This document shows positions 1 through 6,827 of a DNA stretch of 15,929 nt, in pieces. Within the stretch, counting starts at the first letter, position 1; each line of letters begins with the position of its first letter. The notes beneath the pieces were generated by a model. That model was not told the DNA's origin, did no database searches, and saw only the letters and a program-made list of their open reading frames with translations. The DNA comes from an uncultured Muribaculaceae bacterium (GTDB lineage Bacteria > Bacteroidota > Bacteroidia > Bacteroidales > Muribaculaceae): contig CAJGDJ010000040.1 in NCBI GenBank assembly GCA_904502025.1, positions 1-15,929 on the forward strand. Direction: 5' to 3'. Both the position numbers and the translations under genes were made by a program.

Positions 1-17
1 ATTGCTATTGCTTTTGA

Positions 18-378
18 AAAAGTTTTATCGGACACCAATAATTCTTTTTTGCGATTTACAAGCCCCCTATATATGATTAAATCATTGAAGTAGTGCGAAG
101 CACATGAAAGCGAAGCGTCTATAATAACCGCGAGGTTGAGGTCAAAGACCGAAACCTCCGGTTATTACAATCTACACAAATGCGTCTGACGCGAAATAAT
201 CATATAGCATAAATCACGACATTTACACCATTCCCGTCCTCCGGACGGTTTGGAGAGGAGGATTGATTATTTCCTTTCCGGGGGTATCGCTTCGCTCAAC
301 CCTTGGTTATTATAGACGCTACGCTCTCCCGTGCTTCGCATGCATTTGCCCTTGTAAAAGTTTTATCGGACACCAATA
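18..378. repeat. Structured mosaic repeat element bounded by 23-bp direct repeats
   Basis: A 23-bp sequence containing TTTTATCGGACACCAATA occurs at 18-40 and again at 356-378. Between them is dense inverted-repeat structure. Arms 94-129 and 305-340 pair at 32 of 36 positions, including a perfect 16-bp block (114-129 with 305-320). A nested hairpin lies at 122-167, a 10-bp perfect stem pairs 193-202 with 264-273, and it encloses a 6-bp hairpin at 234-248. The mini-hairpin GCGAAGC or its complement GCTTCGC appears at 95-101, 110-116, 289-295 and 333-339. Positions 41-109 recur inverted near 10704-10770. I see no open frame inside. It is best described as a non-coding interspersed repeat (REP/MITE-like); the family is not one I recognise. 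The left copy of the boundary repeat may be the tail of another unit lying outside the window. Confidence 0.75.
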
Positions 379-443
379 TAATAAAATACTAAGAATGTGG
401 TGTTGACTTGGGAATAGTGTCCTACACATGCCCCTAATTAGAA

Positions 444-486
444 TGTTATCCTTGTTATCGTGTTATCCTCTGTTATCGTTGTTATC
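444..486. repeat. Five spaced TGTTATC repeats
   Basis: TGTTATC occurs at 444-450, 453-459, 461-467, 471-477 and 480-486, at intervals of 9, 8, 10 and 9 bases. It forms a degenerate 9-mer array just beyond the tRNA-Leu terminator. No function is evident; the spacing is not constant enough for a clean helical array. The stretch 379-443 between this array and the mosaic repeat shows nothing I can identify. Confidence 0.6.
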
Positions 487-489
487 CAC

Positions 490-523
490 AAAAAAAGACC
501 AATCATCAATGATGACTGGTCTT
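490..523 (-). terminator. Rho-independent terminator of tRNA-Leu
   Basis: AAGACCA (495-501) pairs with TGGTCTT (517-523). After one A/C mismatch, TCATC (503-507) pairs with GATGA (511-515), leaving a 3-nt loop. On the minus strand the hairpin is followed directly by seven T residues (complement of 490-496). It begins two bases after the tRNA 3' end, so it ends the tRNA transcript. Confidence 0.88.
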
Positions 524-525
524 TG

Positions 526-607
526 TGCGCGCGAAGGGACTCGAACCCCCACGTCTCACGACACTAGATCCTAAGTCTAGCGCGGCTACCAATTACGCCA
601 CGCGCGC
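526..607 (-). tRNA. tRNA-Leu (anticodon UAG)
   Basis: On the minus strand the 82-nt sequence folds as a class II tRNA. The acceptor stem GCGCGCG (607-601) pairs with CGCGCGC (533-527), with A as discriminator. The anticodon stem CTAGA/TCTAG encloses the loop CTTAGGA, giving anticodon TAG, which reads CUA leucine codons. A long variable arm follows, as leucine tRNAs require, and the T arm carries GGTTCGAGTCC. The CCA end is not encoded, because the bases after the discriminator read CAA. It has its own promoter and terminator, so it is a stand-alone transcription unit. Confidence 0.97.
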
Positions 608-621
608 AAGGATTACGGGTG

Positions 622-653
622 CAAAGGTAATAACTTTTCCGTAATCGTGCAAA
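622..653 (-). promoter_or_regulatory. Promoter of tRNA-Leu (TTTG-N20-TACCTTTG)
   Basis: Read on the minus strand, TTTG (653-650) is followed after exactly 20 nt by TACCTTTG (629-622). This matches the Bacteroidota primary-sigma consensus of a TTTG -33 element and a TAnnTTTG -7 element. The -7 element ends 14 nt before the tRNA 5' end. An 8-bp perfect inverted repeat, GATTACGG (611-618) and CCGTAATC (639-646), brackets the -7 box. Confidence 0.85.
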
Positions 654-663
654 TATTTTTGCA

Positions 664-957
664 TTAAATTGAATTTTCTATGTTCCACACAAATGCACGA
701 AGTCCTAATTTTGGGGTTTCAACGTCCATTTGATGAAGAGTTTTGAGTATGTTATCAACTCGATGGTCTTCAACTATAGTAATGATAGCCGAAGCAAGTG
801 AGGGCCAAGCGTGAGAGCCATAGTGTGGCTCGCCTGTTTTACTTCCACGACCTTGAACTTCTTGCCATGCAGTAAAGCCACGGCAGTTGTTGAACTCGAG
901 CATTTCAACGATGCGTTCGTAGTAGGCTTGGTCAAATGTTATTAATATTGATTTCAT
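664..957 (-). CDS. PII-like small signalling protein of an RND efflux cluster
   Basis: This 97-residue protein has no signal peptide or membrane segment. Its size and pattern fit the PII-like ferredoxin-like fold: an opening strand (KSILITFDQAYYERIVEML), a glycine- and charge-rich stretch at about residues 33-49 where PII proteins carry the T-loop, then a second hydrophobic strand, ASAIITIVEDHRVDNIL. Classical PII features such as a uridylylated loop tyrosine are not evident, so it is not GlnB or GlnK. It lies 75 bp downstream of the RND pump gene on the same strand, as the last gene of the efflux cluster. Small PII-like proteins (DUF3240 type and relatives) are known beside RND pump genes and are thought to sense a ligand or modulate the pump. 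The fold call is by sequence pattern; the regulatory role is inferred from position. Confidence 0.72.
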   Translation of the reverse strand: MKSILITFDQAYYERIVEMLEFNNCRGFTAWQEVQGRGSKTGEPHYGSHAWPSLASAIITIVEDHRVDNILKTLHQMDVETPKLGLRAFVWNIENSI

Positions 958-982
958 TATTGTTGTCGAATTTATTGTTTAT

Positions 983-1015
983 CGCAACCCAATGCCATTG
1001 TAGCATTGAGTTGCG
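983..1015 (-). promoter_or_regulatory. Intercistronic hairpin between pump and PII-like genes
   Basis: CGCAAC-C-CAATGC (983-995) pairs with GCATTG-A-GTTGCG (1003-1015): two 6-bp perfect blocks separated by one C/A mismatch, with a 7-nt loop. It lies 17 nt downstream of the pump stop codon and 25 nt before the PII-like start. On the minus strand it is followed by ATAAACAATAAA, not by a U tract, so it is unlikely to be a strong terminator. It could protect the upstream mRNA from 3' exonucleases or reduce expression of the last gene. Confidence 0.6.
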
Positions 1016-1032
1016 TGGAGTGTTATGAATTA

Positions 1033-4000
1033 TTATTTGTTGTTTGCTTTACGAAGTTTGCGACGAGTGCGTTTCACGCCAACTGCAGCAAATACACAGT
1101 ATAGAGCAGGAGTGTAGAACAAAGTCAAGAATGTAGAGAATGTCAAACCGCCGATAACGGCAACCCCCATAGGTCTCCACATTTCGGCTCCTTCTCCCGA
1201 TCCGATTGCCATTGGCACCATCCCAAGGATAGTGGTTAAGGCTGTCATTACGATAGGGCGAAGACGAGATTCCCCACCATTTACTACCGAATGACGTATT
1301 GACATTCCTCGTTCTCGGTTGAGAGTAATGTAGTCGATGAGCACAATACCATTTTTTACTACGATACCAATCAACATAATAGCACCAATCATTGACATCA
1401 CATTTAGATTTTGACCGGTGAGGAATAATAGCCCAAAAATACCGGTAAATGCGAATGGCAGAGAAGTCATAATGATGCCTGGGTAAACGTATGATTCAAA
1501 TTGTGCAGCCATTACGATATAAACAAGGATGATAATTAGAATGCCGAGAGTCAACAAATCGGAGAATGATTCTTGTTGGTCTTCATAACTACCTGCAAGC
1601 TCAATAGCGATACCTGTAGGTATATCCATTTTATCAATTTGAGCTTGTGAAGCTGCAACAACTTCACTCATAGGTACCCCCGATATAGTTGCTTTTACTG
1701 TGATGATGCGTTCACGGTCTTTACGCTCGATTGTAGGTGGTGTAAATCGTTCAACAACAGTTCCCACATCTTTAATTCTCACCGCATTTCCATTTGCACT
1801 GTAGATGAGGATATTTTCAATATCTTCAATTGAAGTGCGATGTTCGGGAGCATACATTACTTTAATGTAATATTCTTCACCATCTTCGCGATAGAGTGAT
1901 GCTATGCTACCATTGATGCGGTTGCGAAGATACATTGCGGCTGTTTGAAGGTTAAGTCCATAGATTGCTAATTTTTCGCGATCAAAATCCACCTGATATT
2001 CAGGCTGATAGTCAGAACGTGAAATATATACGTCGGCAGTCCCCTTAATGCCTTCAAGGACGCGTTTTAATTGTTGGGCAATGGTATCGGTTTGTGCAAA
2101 GTCGTAACCATATATTTCATAGTCAATGGTAGATTGACCTCCCATGCCACCACCGCCTCCACCGACGTTTACTTGTGCTTTTTTGAATTCAGGATAATGC
2201 TTGAGGTCTTTACGCATGAGGTCGGCTATTTCAACGATACCGCGTTCGCGATCTTCCGAACTTGAGAGTTTGATGTTCATTGACACAATGTGCGAGCCGT
2301 TGTTTTGGAGTGAAGCATAAGTATTGTCGCTTGAAGCTTGTCCGGTAGTGTAGTTAAGCACTTCGATTTCGGGATACTTCTCTTTCCATTCTTTCGCAAG
2401 ACGAGCTGAAACTTCGTCGGCAATCTCAACGCGAGTGCCGATAGGAAGTTCGAGCGATACTCCAAGACGAGCGTTGTCGCCGGTAGGGAAGAACTCAGTT
2501 CCTACAAATTTCAAAAGGAAGATTGATGCAATAAAGATTGCAGTACAAACTATAATAGTTGACATTTTGTGTCGAACCACGAATTCGAGAGCACGTCCGT
2601 AGGCACGGTCAACGGCATCAAGCCCATTGCTGATTGGGGTAAAGAATAGTTTGTAAAGTTTACCATGTTTAACATCTTTGCGAAGTAATTGAGAGCAAAG
2701 CATTGGAGTGAGAGATAACGCACATGTGGTAGAGATAATCATCATGATTGTTACCATCCAACCAAGTTGCTTAAACATCACACCTGTCATGCCGGTTACC
2801 AATGTTAATGGGAAGAATACGGCAATCAAAGTGAGTGTTGATGCAATTACAGAGATGCCCACTTCGTTTGTCCCATGAATTGCGGCTTGTTTAGGGTGGC
2901 TCCCACGTTCGATGTGGGTTGTAACGTTTTCAAGAACCACAATCGCATCGTCAACCACCATACCAATAGAGATTGATAGCGATGATAGAGAAATAATGTT
3001 AAGGCTTGTTCCGGTAATTGCGAGGTAGATAAATGATGCAATCAACGAAATCGGAATTGTGATACAGATAATCATTGTTGCACGCCAACGACCGAGGAAA
3101 CAGAACACTACAATCACGACGAATAACAATGCGTATAATACTGTTTCAACCAAAGAGTCGATTGTGTTGCGAATATTGTCGGAAGTATCAACAATCATGT
3201 CGAGTTTTACGTCGGCAGGAAGTCGTTTTTGTAAAGATGGAAGTATCTCAATCACTTTGTTTGAGATTTCAACCGAGTTGGCTCCTGATTGTTTTTGAAT
3301 AATAATCATTGCACCTTTCTTTCCATCGGTATATGCTTGTTGAGCACGTTCTTCAAGAGAGTCATCGACTCTGGCTACATCTTTTAGGTAGATATTTTTC
3401 CCACCGAATGAGCCTACGACGATATTACTCATTTCTTCGGGTGATGCAAATTCGCCTTGCACACGTAATGAATAGGTGTCGGAACCGATGTCGAATGAAC
3501 CACCGGGAACGTTACGGTTTTCAGCGGCAATGATTCCGGAAATTGTTTCGATTGAAAGGTTGTAGGCCTCAAGACGCACAGGGTCAACATATATGTGAAC
3601 TTCACGTTTAGGAGCACCTGAGATTGATACCGAACCAACGCCATCAACACGTGCTAATGGGTTGACTACCGCATCATCAAGAATTTTGTAAAGCCCGGGC
3701 ATGCTTTCTTCGGCTTGAACCGAAAGCATCATGATAGGAATCATGTCGGAGCTAAACTTGAAGATGATGGGGTTTTCGGCATCGTCGGGCAATGCACTTT
3801 CAACCATATCGAGTTTGTCGCGAACATCGTTGGTCAACGCATCAATATCGTATCCAAACTCGAATTCGAGAGTGATTATTGAGATGTTTTCACGTGATTT
3901 AGATGTGATATGCTTCAAATGTTCAACCGCATTGAGAGTGTTCTCAAGCGGACGAGTTACATTTTGTTCGATGTCTTGAGCACTTGCACCTTGATAAGTG

Positions 4001-4146
4001 GTCATTACCATTATGGTATTTGTCTCAATATCAGGGTAAAGGTCGATAGGAAGTTTAGAAAGCGAGAACAAACCTAAAATTGTAACGGCAACGAAGCATA
4101 ACGTTGTCATAATAGGTCGTTTAACCGCACCTGCATATAAACTCAT
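1033..4146 (-). CDS. RND efflux pump, inner-membrane proton antiporter subunit
   Basis: This AcrB/MexB-type transporter has the full family length of 1037 residues. It is the inner-membrane engine of a tripartite pump and exchanges protons for exported drugs, lipids or other amphiphiles. TM1 is at about residues 10-30, a TM block at about 335-485 and TM7 at about 529-547, with a last TM block from about 865 to 1025; the two large gaps are the periplasmic domains. The proton-relay aspartate pair is present in TM4 as D399-D400 (GMVVDDAIVVLEN). An unusual run, GGGGGGMGG, occupies residues 662-670 in the second periplasmic loop. The gene starts 42 bp after the adaptor gene, and the outer membrane partner lies further upstream, so the three are co-expressed. 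Substrate cannot be read from sequence; there is no clear sign of a metal-specific CusA-type pump. Confidence 0.95.
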   Translation of the reverse strand: MSLYAGAVKRPIMTTLCFVAVTILGLFSLSKLPIDLYPDIETNTIMVMTTYQGASAQDIEQNVTRPLENTLNAVEHLKHITSKSRENISIITLEFEFGYDIDALTNDVRDKLDMVESALPDDAENPIIFKFSSDMIPIMMLSVQAEESMPGLYKILDDAVVNPLARVDGVGSVSISGAPKREVHIYVDPVRLEAYNLSIETISGIIAAENRNVPGGSFDIGSDTYSLRVQGEFASPEEMSNIVVGSFGGKNIYLKDVARVDDSLEERAQQAYTDGKKGAMIIIQKQSGANSVEISNKVIEILPSLQKRLPADVKLDMIVDTSDNIRNTIDSLVETVLYALLFVVIVVFCFLGRWRATMIICITIPISLIASFIYLAITGTSLNIISLSSLSISIGMVVDDAIVVLENVTTHIERGSHPKQAAIHGTNEVGISVIASTLTLIAVFFPLTLVTGMTGVMFKQLGWMVTIMMIISTTCALSLTPMLCSQLLRKDVKHGKLYKLFFTPISNGLDAVDRAYGRALEFVVRHKMSTIIVCTAIFIASIFLLKFVGTEFFPTGDNARLGVSLELPIGTRVEIADEVSARLAKEWKEKYPEIEVLNYTTGQASSDNTYASLQNNGSHIVSMNIKLSSSEDRERGIVEIADLMRKDLKHYPEFKKAQVNVGGGGGGMGGQSTIDYEIYGYDFAQTDTIAQQLKRVLEGIKGTADVYISRSDYQPEYQVDFDREKLAIYGLNLQTAAMYLRNRINGSIASLYREDGEEYYIKVMYAPEHRTSIEDIENILIYSANGNAVRIKDVGTVVERFTPPTIERKDRERIITVKATISGVPMSEVVAASQAQIDKMDIPTGIAIELAGSYEDQQESFSDLLTLGILIIILVYIVMAAQFESYVYPGIIMTSLPFAFTGIFGLLFLTGQNLNVMSMIGAIMLIGIVVKNGIVLIDYITLNRERGMSIRHSVVNGGESRLRPIVMTALTTILGMVPMAIGSGEGAEMWRPMGVAVIGGLTFSTFLTLFYTPALYCVFAAVGVKRTRRKLRKANNK

Positions 4147-4188
4147 AGTTATATTATATTATGTTGAGATTAATATGTTTGTAGATTA

Positions 4189-5259
4189 TTATTTTGTAGA
4201 GGTAGAGTCAACGTTGGCAGTATTGATTTGAGTGTCATGGTTGAGAAGTTGAACTTTTGCCCCATCAATAAGATTAGATTGTCCCGAAATCACAACGTAT
4301 GCACCATTTTCAACACCTGAAATTACTTCGTAGGCATTGTCAAGACGTTGACCAAGTTCCACTTTGTTAAATGATACAGTGCCGTTGTTGTAAACATATA
4401 CATATTTATTACCTGAGCCGGTTTGTTTAACGATGGCACGGTCGGGAACAACAACGTGGTTAGCAGTGCCAAAGTTGATAACTACGCGAGCAAACATGCC
4501 CGGTTTGATGCGTTGTTGTGGGTTGTTTATGCTGATTTCGGCAGTAAACGTGCGTGTTGATGGGTTGACTGTTGGGTGAATGCGTTTTACTTTACCTGTG
4601 AAAGTCTCACCGGGAAATCCATCAAAAGTAACACCTACTTCCATGCCGTTTTTGATTTTGTCGTAATCATTTTCGGTAACGTTGATCATTACATTAACGT
4701 AGGGGCTTAGTTGTCCTATAACCAAAATTGGAGCACTTCCACACATATCGCCCGGGTCAAAATTGCGAGCTGTAACAACGCCATTGATAGGAGATGTGAG
4801 CACAGTGTTTTCCATTAAGTTGTTATATTGGCTTGTTAGCCCATCGAGATTGCTTTTCGCTTGATCAACGGCTTGTTGTGTGCCAGCACCGATTTCAAGT
4901 AGATTTTTTGCACGGTCATATTCTACTTGGGCAAGGTCAAGACGCACTTTTAGTTGGTCGGTGTTGGCTTGGTCGAGGATAACGAGGGTTTGACCACGAC
5001 GCACTTGAGAACCAACATCAACAAGAATGCTTTTGATGCGATTGGGCGATGCCGGTGTGATGTTATTGATGTTATCGGCTTCGACTGTTGCTGTGTATTC
5101 ATTCACTTGTGCAACGTCTTGTGCTGAAACCTGCAACACATCAACCATTGGGAGTTCTTCAACTTCAGCTGTTTGAGCTGTTTGTTCTTCTTTTGATGAG
5201 CATGCCACCATTGAAGTAGCAATTGCTAAATAAATTAAAGATTTACTATATATTTTCAT
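4189..5259 (-). CDS. RND efflux periplasmic adaptor lipoprotein (membrane fusion protein)
   Basis: This is the periplasmic bridge between the RND pump and the outer membrane channel. The open frame extends to 5373, but that would overlap the end of the upstream TolC-like gene and put an unlikely 38-residue leader in front. The start at 5257-5259 gives 356 residues opening MKIYSKSLIYLAIATSMVAC, a lipoprotein signal with acylated Cys20 followed by SS. Then come a first beta-barrel and lipoyl half (about 40-100, with NRIKSILVDVGSQVRRGQTL), an alpha-hairpin (about 100-150), the second lipoyl half (NTVLTSPINGVVTARNFDPGD, about 151-171), a beta-barrel domain (about 187-265) and a membrane-proximal domain. 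This order is that of the AcrA/MexA family. It starts 46 bp after the tolC-like stop. Confidence 0.94.
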   Translation of the reverse strand: MKIYSKSLIYLAIATSMVACSSKEEQTAQTAEVEELPMVDVLQVSAQDVAQVNEYTATVEADNINNITPASPNRIKSILVDVGSQVRRGQTLVILDQANTDQLKVRLDLAQVEYDRAKNLLEIGAGTQQAVDQAKSNLDGLTSQYNNLMENTVLTSPINGVVTARNFDPGDMCGSAPILVIGQLSPYVNVMINVTENDYDKIKNGMEVGVTFDGFPGETFTGKVKRIHPTVNPSTRTFTAEISINNPQQRIKPGMFARVVINFGTANHVVVPDRAIVKQTGSGNKYVYVYNNGTVSFNKVELGQRLDNAYEVISGVENGAYVVISGQSNLIDGAKVQLLNHDTQINTANVDSTSTK

Positions 5260-5305
5260 GAGAAATGATTTTTTTTCAAATTTGAGATTATGGCATGAAT
5301 AAAAG

Positions 5306-6691
5306 TTAGTTCTCTGTAGTATATCGTTCAATATCAGCGTTGCCCAATAGACGTTCAAGATCGCTATTTGCAATCAAATAGTTGTAGATTGATTGGTAAT
5401 AGGCAAGACGTGAGCGGGTAAGAGCAAGTTCCGAATCACGAAGATCAAGATAAGATGCCGCTCCGATTTTGAAGCTTTTTTCCATGATTTCATGGGCTTT
5501 GTCGGCTTGCTTTACGTTTTCGGCACTTGACGCGATTTGTTTTACGTTCTTGTTAATGTTGTCGATTGCCAAATCAACTTGCATATTGATTGAACGTTCA
5601 AGGTTTTCACGTTGCCATTTCATTTCATCAACTTGAATCCTTGCTTGTTTGATTTTATAATAACGTTGTCCGCCTTGGAATATGGGGAGAGAGAGAGAAA
5701 GTCCAACGGTTGAATATGGACTCCAGCGTAAATCCTTAAATGGATTGCCGTCAGACATTGATGTCCAGTTGTAATTGGCACTGAGTGCTAAAGTAGGATA
5801 CCATGCCATTTTTTGAATCTTGAGGGCGTCGTTGAGCGTTTGAGTCTGCAAATCGAGCATCTTCAAGTCGGAGTTTTGGTCGATTGAACGATTTATAGAA
5901 AGGACGTCGTTATACATTGTTTTTTCGTAATCGGCAAGAGCGTTTGTTGGTTCAAAAGGAACGGCAACGTCGATGCCCATTAATATTGCCATTTGAAGTT
6001 TAGCTTGCTTTACGGTTATTTCGGCTTGTAATAGTTCGGGTTCAACGTTTTTTACAGCAACAGATGTGCGAAGAACGTCATAGTCAGAAGCTGCTCCTAA
6101 TTCGTGTTTCTTTGAATAGATGTCGTGAGTAACTTTTGCATTTTCGTAGCTGTCAAGAATCACGAGGTAAGAATCTTGGGCAAGCAACAATGTGTAATAA
6201 GCCGATTTGATTTGATTTATTAGGTCGAGACGCGATTTGCGTGCAGTTTCAATGCTTTGCAATATTTGCGTGTCGCTAAGATTGAGTGATTTCCATAATT
6301 GAGGAGCTATCAATGGTAATGATGCTGAGAATCCTACAGTATATGAATTGTCAAGACCCATTTTGATGCCACTTGGCTTGCTTTCGCTACTTCCACCGGT
6401 TAATGCTCCCATGTTAAGATACATCGTTTGTTTTTCTAAAGTGCGACTGTATTGACCGGCAAAACTGATAGATGGTAGCAATTGTCCGATTACTTCTTTT
6501 TTAGAGTAATCCATTCGCTCGATTTCCATGTCGGCAACTTTGATTGATGGATTTTCACTTAATGCGATAGAGATACATTGGTCGAGCGACAATTTAAGTG
6601 TGTCGTTATAATTAGCATCTTGTGCAAATGAATGGAGTGATGCTCCGAAACACAATGATGCAATTAGTGATTTTAGAACGATTTTTTTCAT
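5306..6691 (-). CDS. TolC-family outer membrane efflux protein
   Basis: This 461-residue protein forms the outer membrane exit duct of the pump. It begins with a Sec signal peptide whose hydrophobic core is followed by HSFAQD, so cleavage is likely after about residue 23. Two OEP-type repeats follow. Each opens with a long helical hairpin rich in Ala, Gln, Asn and Lys (LDQCISIALSENPSIKVADMEIER near 36-59 and SDLKMLDLQTQTLNDALKIQ near 275), then a short strand pair (LPSISFAGQYSR and YPTLALSANYNW). The C-terminal half carries a typical LPIFQGGQRYYKIKQA helix start. It is the first gene of the cluster and has a promoter core about 33 nt upstream. TolC proteins act as trimers; partner choice is inferred from the adjacent adaptor and pump. 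Confidence 0.94.
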   Translation of the reverse strand: MKKIVLKSLIASLCFGASLHSFAQDANYNDTLKLSLDQCISIALSENPSIKVADMEIERMDYSKKEVIGQLLPSISFAGQYSRTLEKQTMYLNMGALTGGSSESKPSGIKMGLDNSYTVGFSASLPLIAPQLWKSLNLSDTQILQSIETARKSRLDLINQIKSAYYTLLLAQDSYLVILDSYENAKVTHDIYSKKHELGAASDYDVLRTSVAVKNVEPELLQAEITVKQAKLQMAILMGIDVAVPFEPTNALADYEKTMYNDVLSINRSIDQNSDLKMLDLQTQTLNDALKIQKMAWYPTLALSANYNWTSMSDGNPFKDLRWSPYSTVGLSLSLPIFQGGQRYYKIKQARIQVDEMKWQRENLERSINMQVDLAIDNINKNVKQIASSAENVKQADKAHEIMEKSFKIGAASYLDLRDSELALTRSRLAYYQSIYNYLIANSDLERLLGNADIERYTTEN

Positions 6692-6723
6692 ATATATAAT
6701 TTATGTGTACCTTAAAATTTGTG

Positions 6724-6731
6724 CAAAAGTA
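6724..6731 (-). promoter_or_regulatory. Predicted -7 element for the efflux operon
   Basis: The minus strand reads TACTTTTG here, matching TAnnTTTG. It lies 32 nt upstream of the TolC-like start codon, giving a short 5' leader. I do not see a convincing TTG or TTTG about 20 nt further upstream, so the promoter may be weak or activator-dependent. Confidence 0.55.
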
Positions 6732-6773
6732 AATTAATTTACTCGGATAATAAATTAGATACGTAAAAATAAG

Positions 6774-6803
6774 CCAAAAATACCAATCTAATGGCAATTT
6801 TGG
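6774..6803 (-). terminator. Probable terminator of ilvA
   Basis: CCAAAAATACCA (6774-6785) pairs with TGGCAATTTTGG (6792-6803) over 12 positions with two mismatches and a 6-nt loop. On the minus strand the hairpin is followed by CTTATTTTT. It lies 24 nt beyond the ilvA stop codon and upstream of the efflux promoter, so it probably insulates the two units. Confidence 0.6.
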
Positions 6804-6827
6804 AGCGTTTTTTACGAGTATTGCGTA

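Noticed and set aside
5260..5373. Longer N-terminus of the efflux adaptor, starting at 5373
   Set aside because: It would overlap the end of the TolC-like gene by 68 bases and place 38 residues ahead of a clean lipoprotein signal; the start at 5259 explains the signal peptide and the gene spacing.
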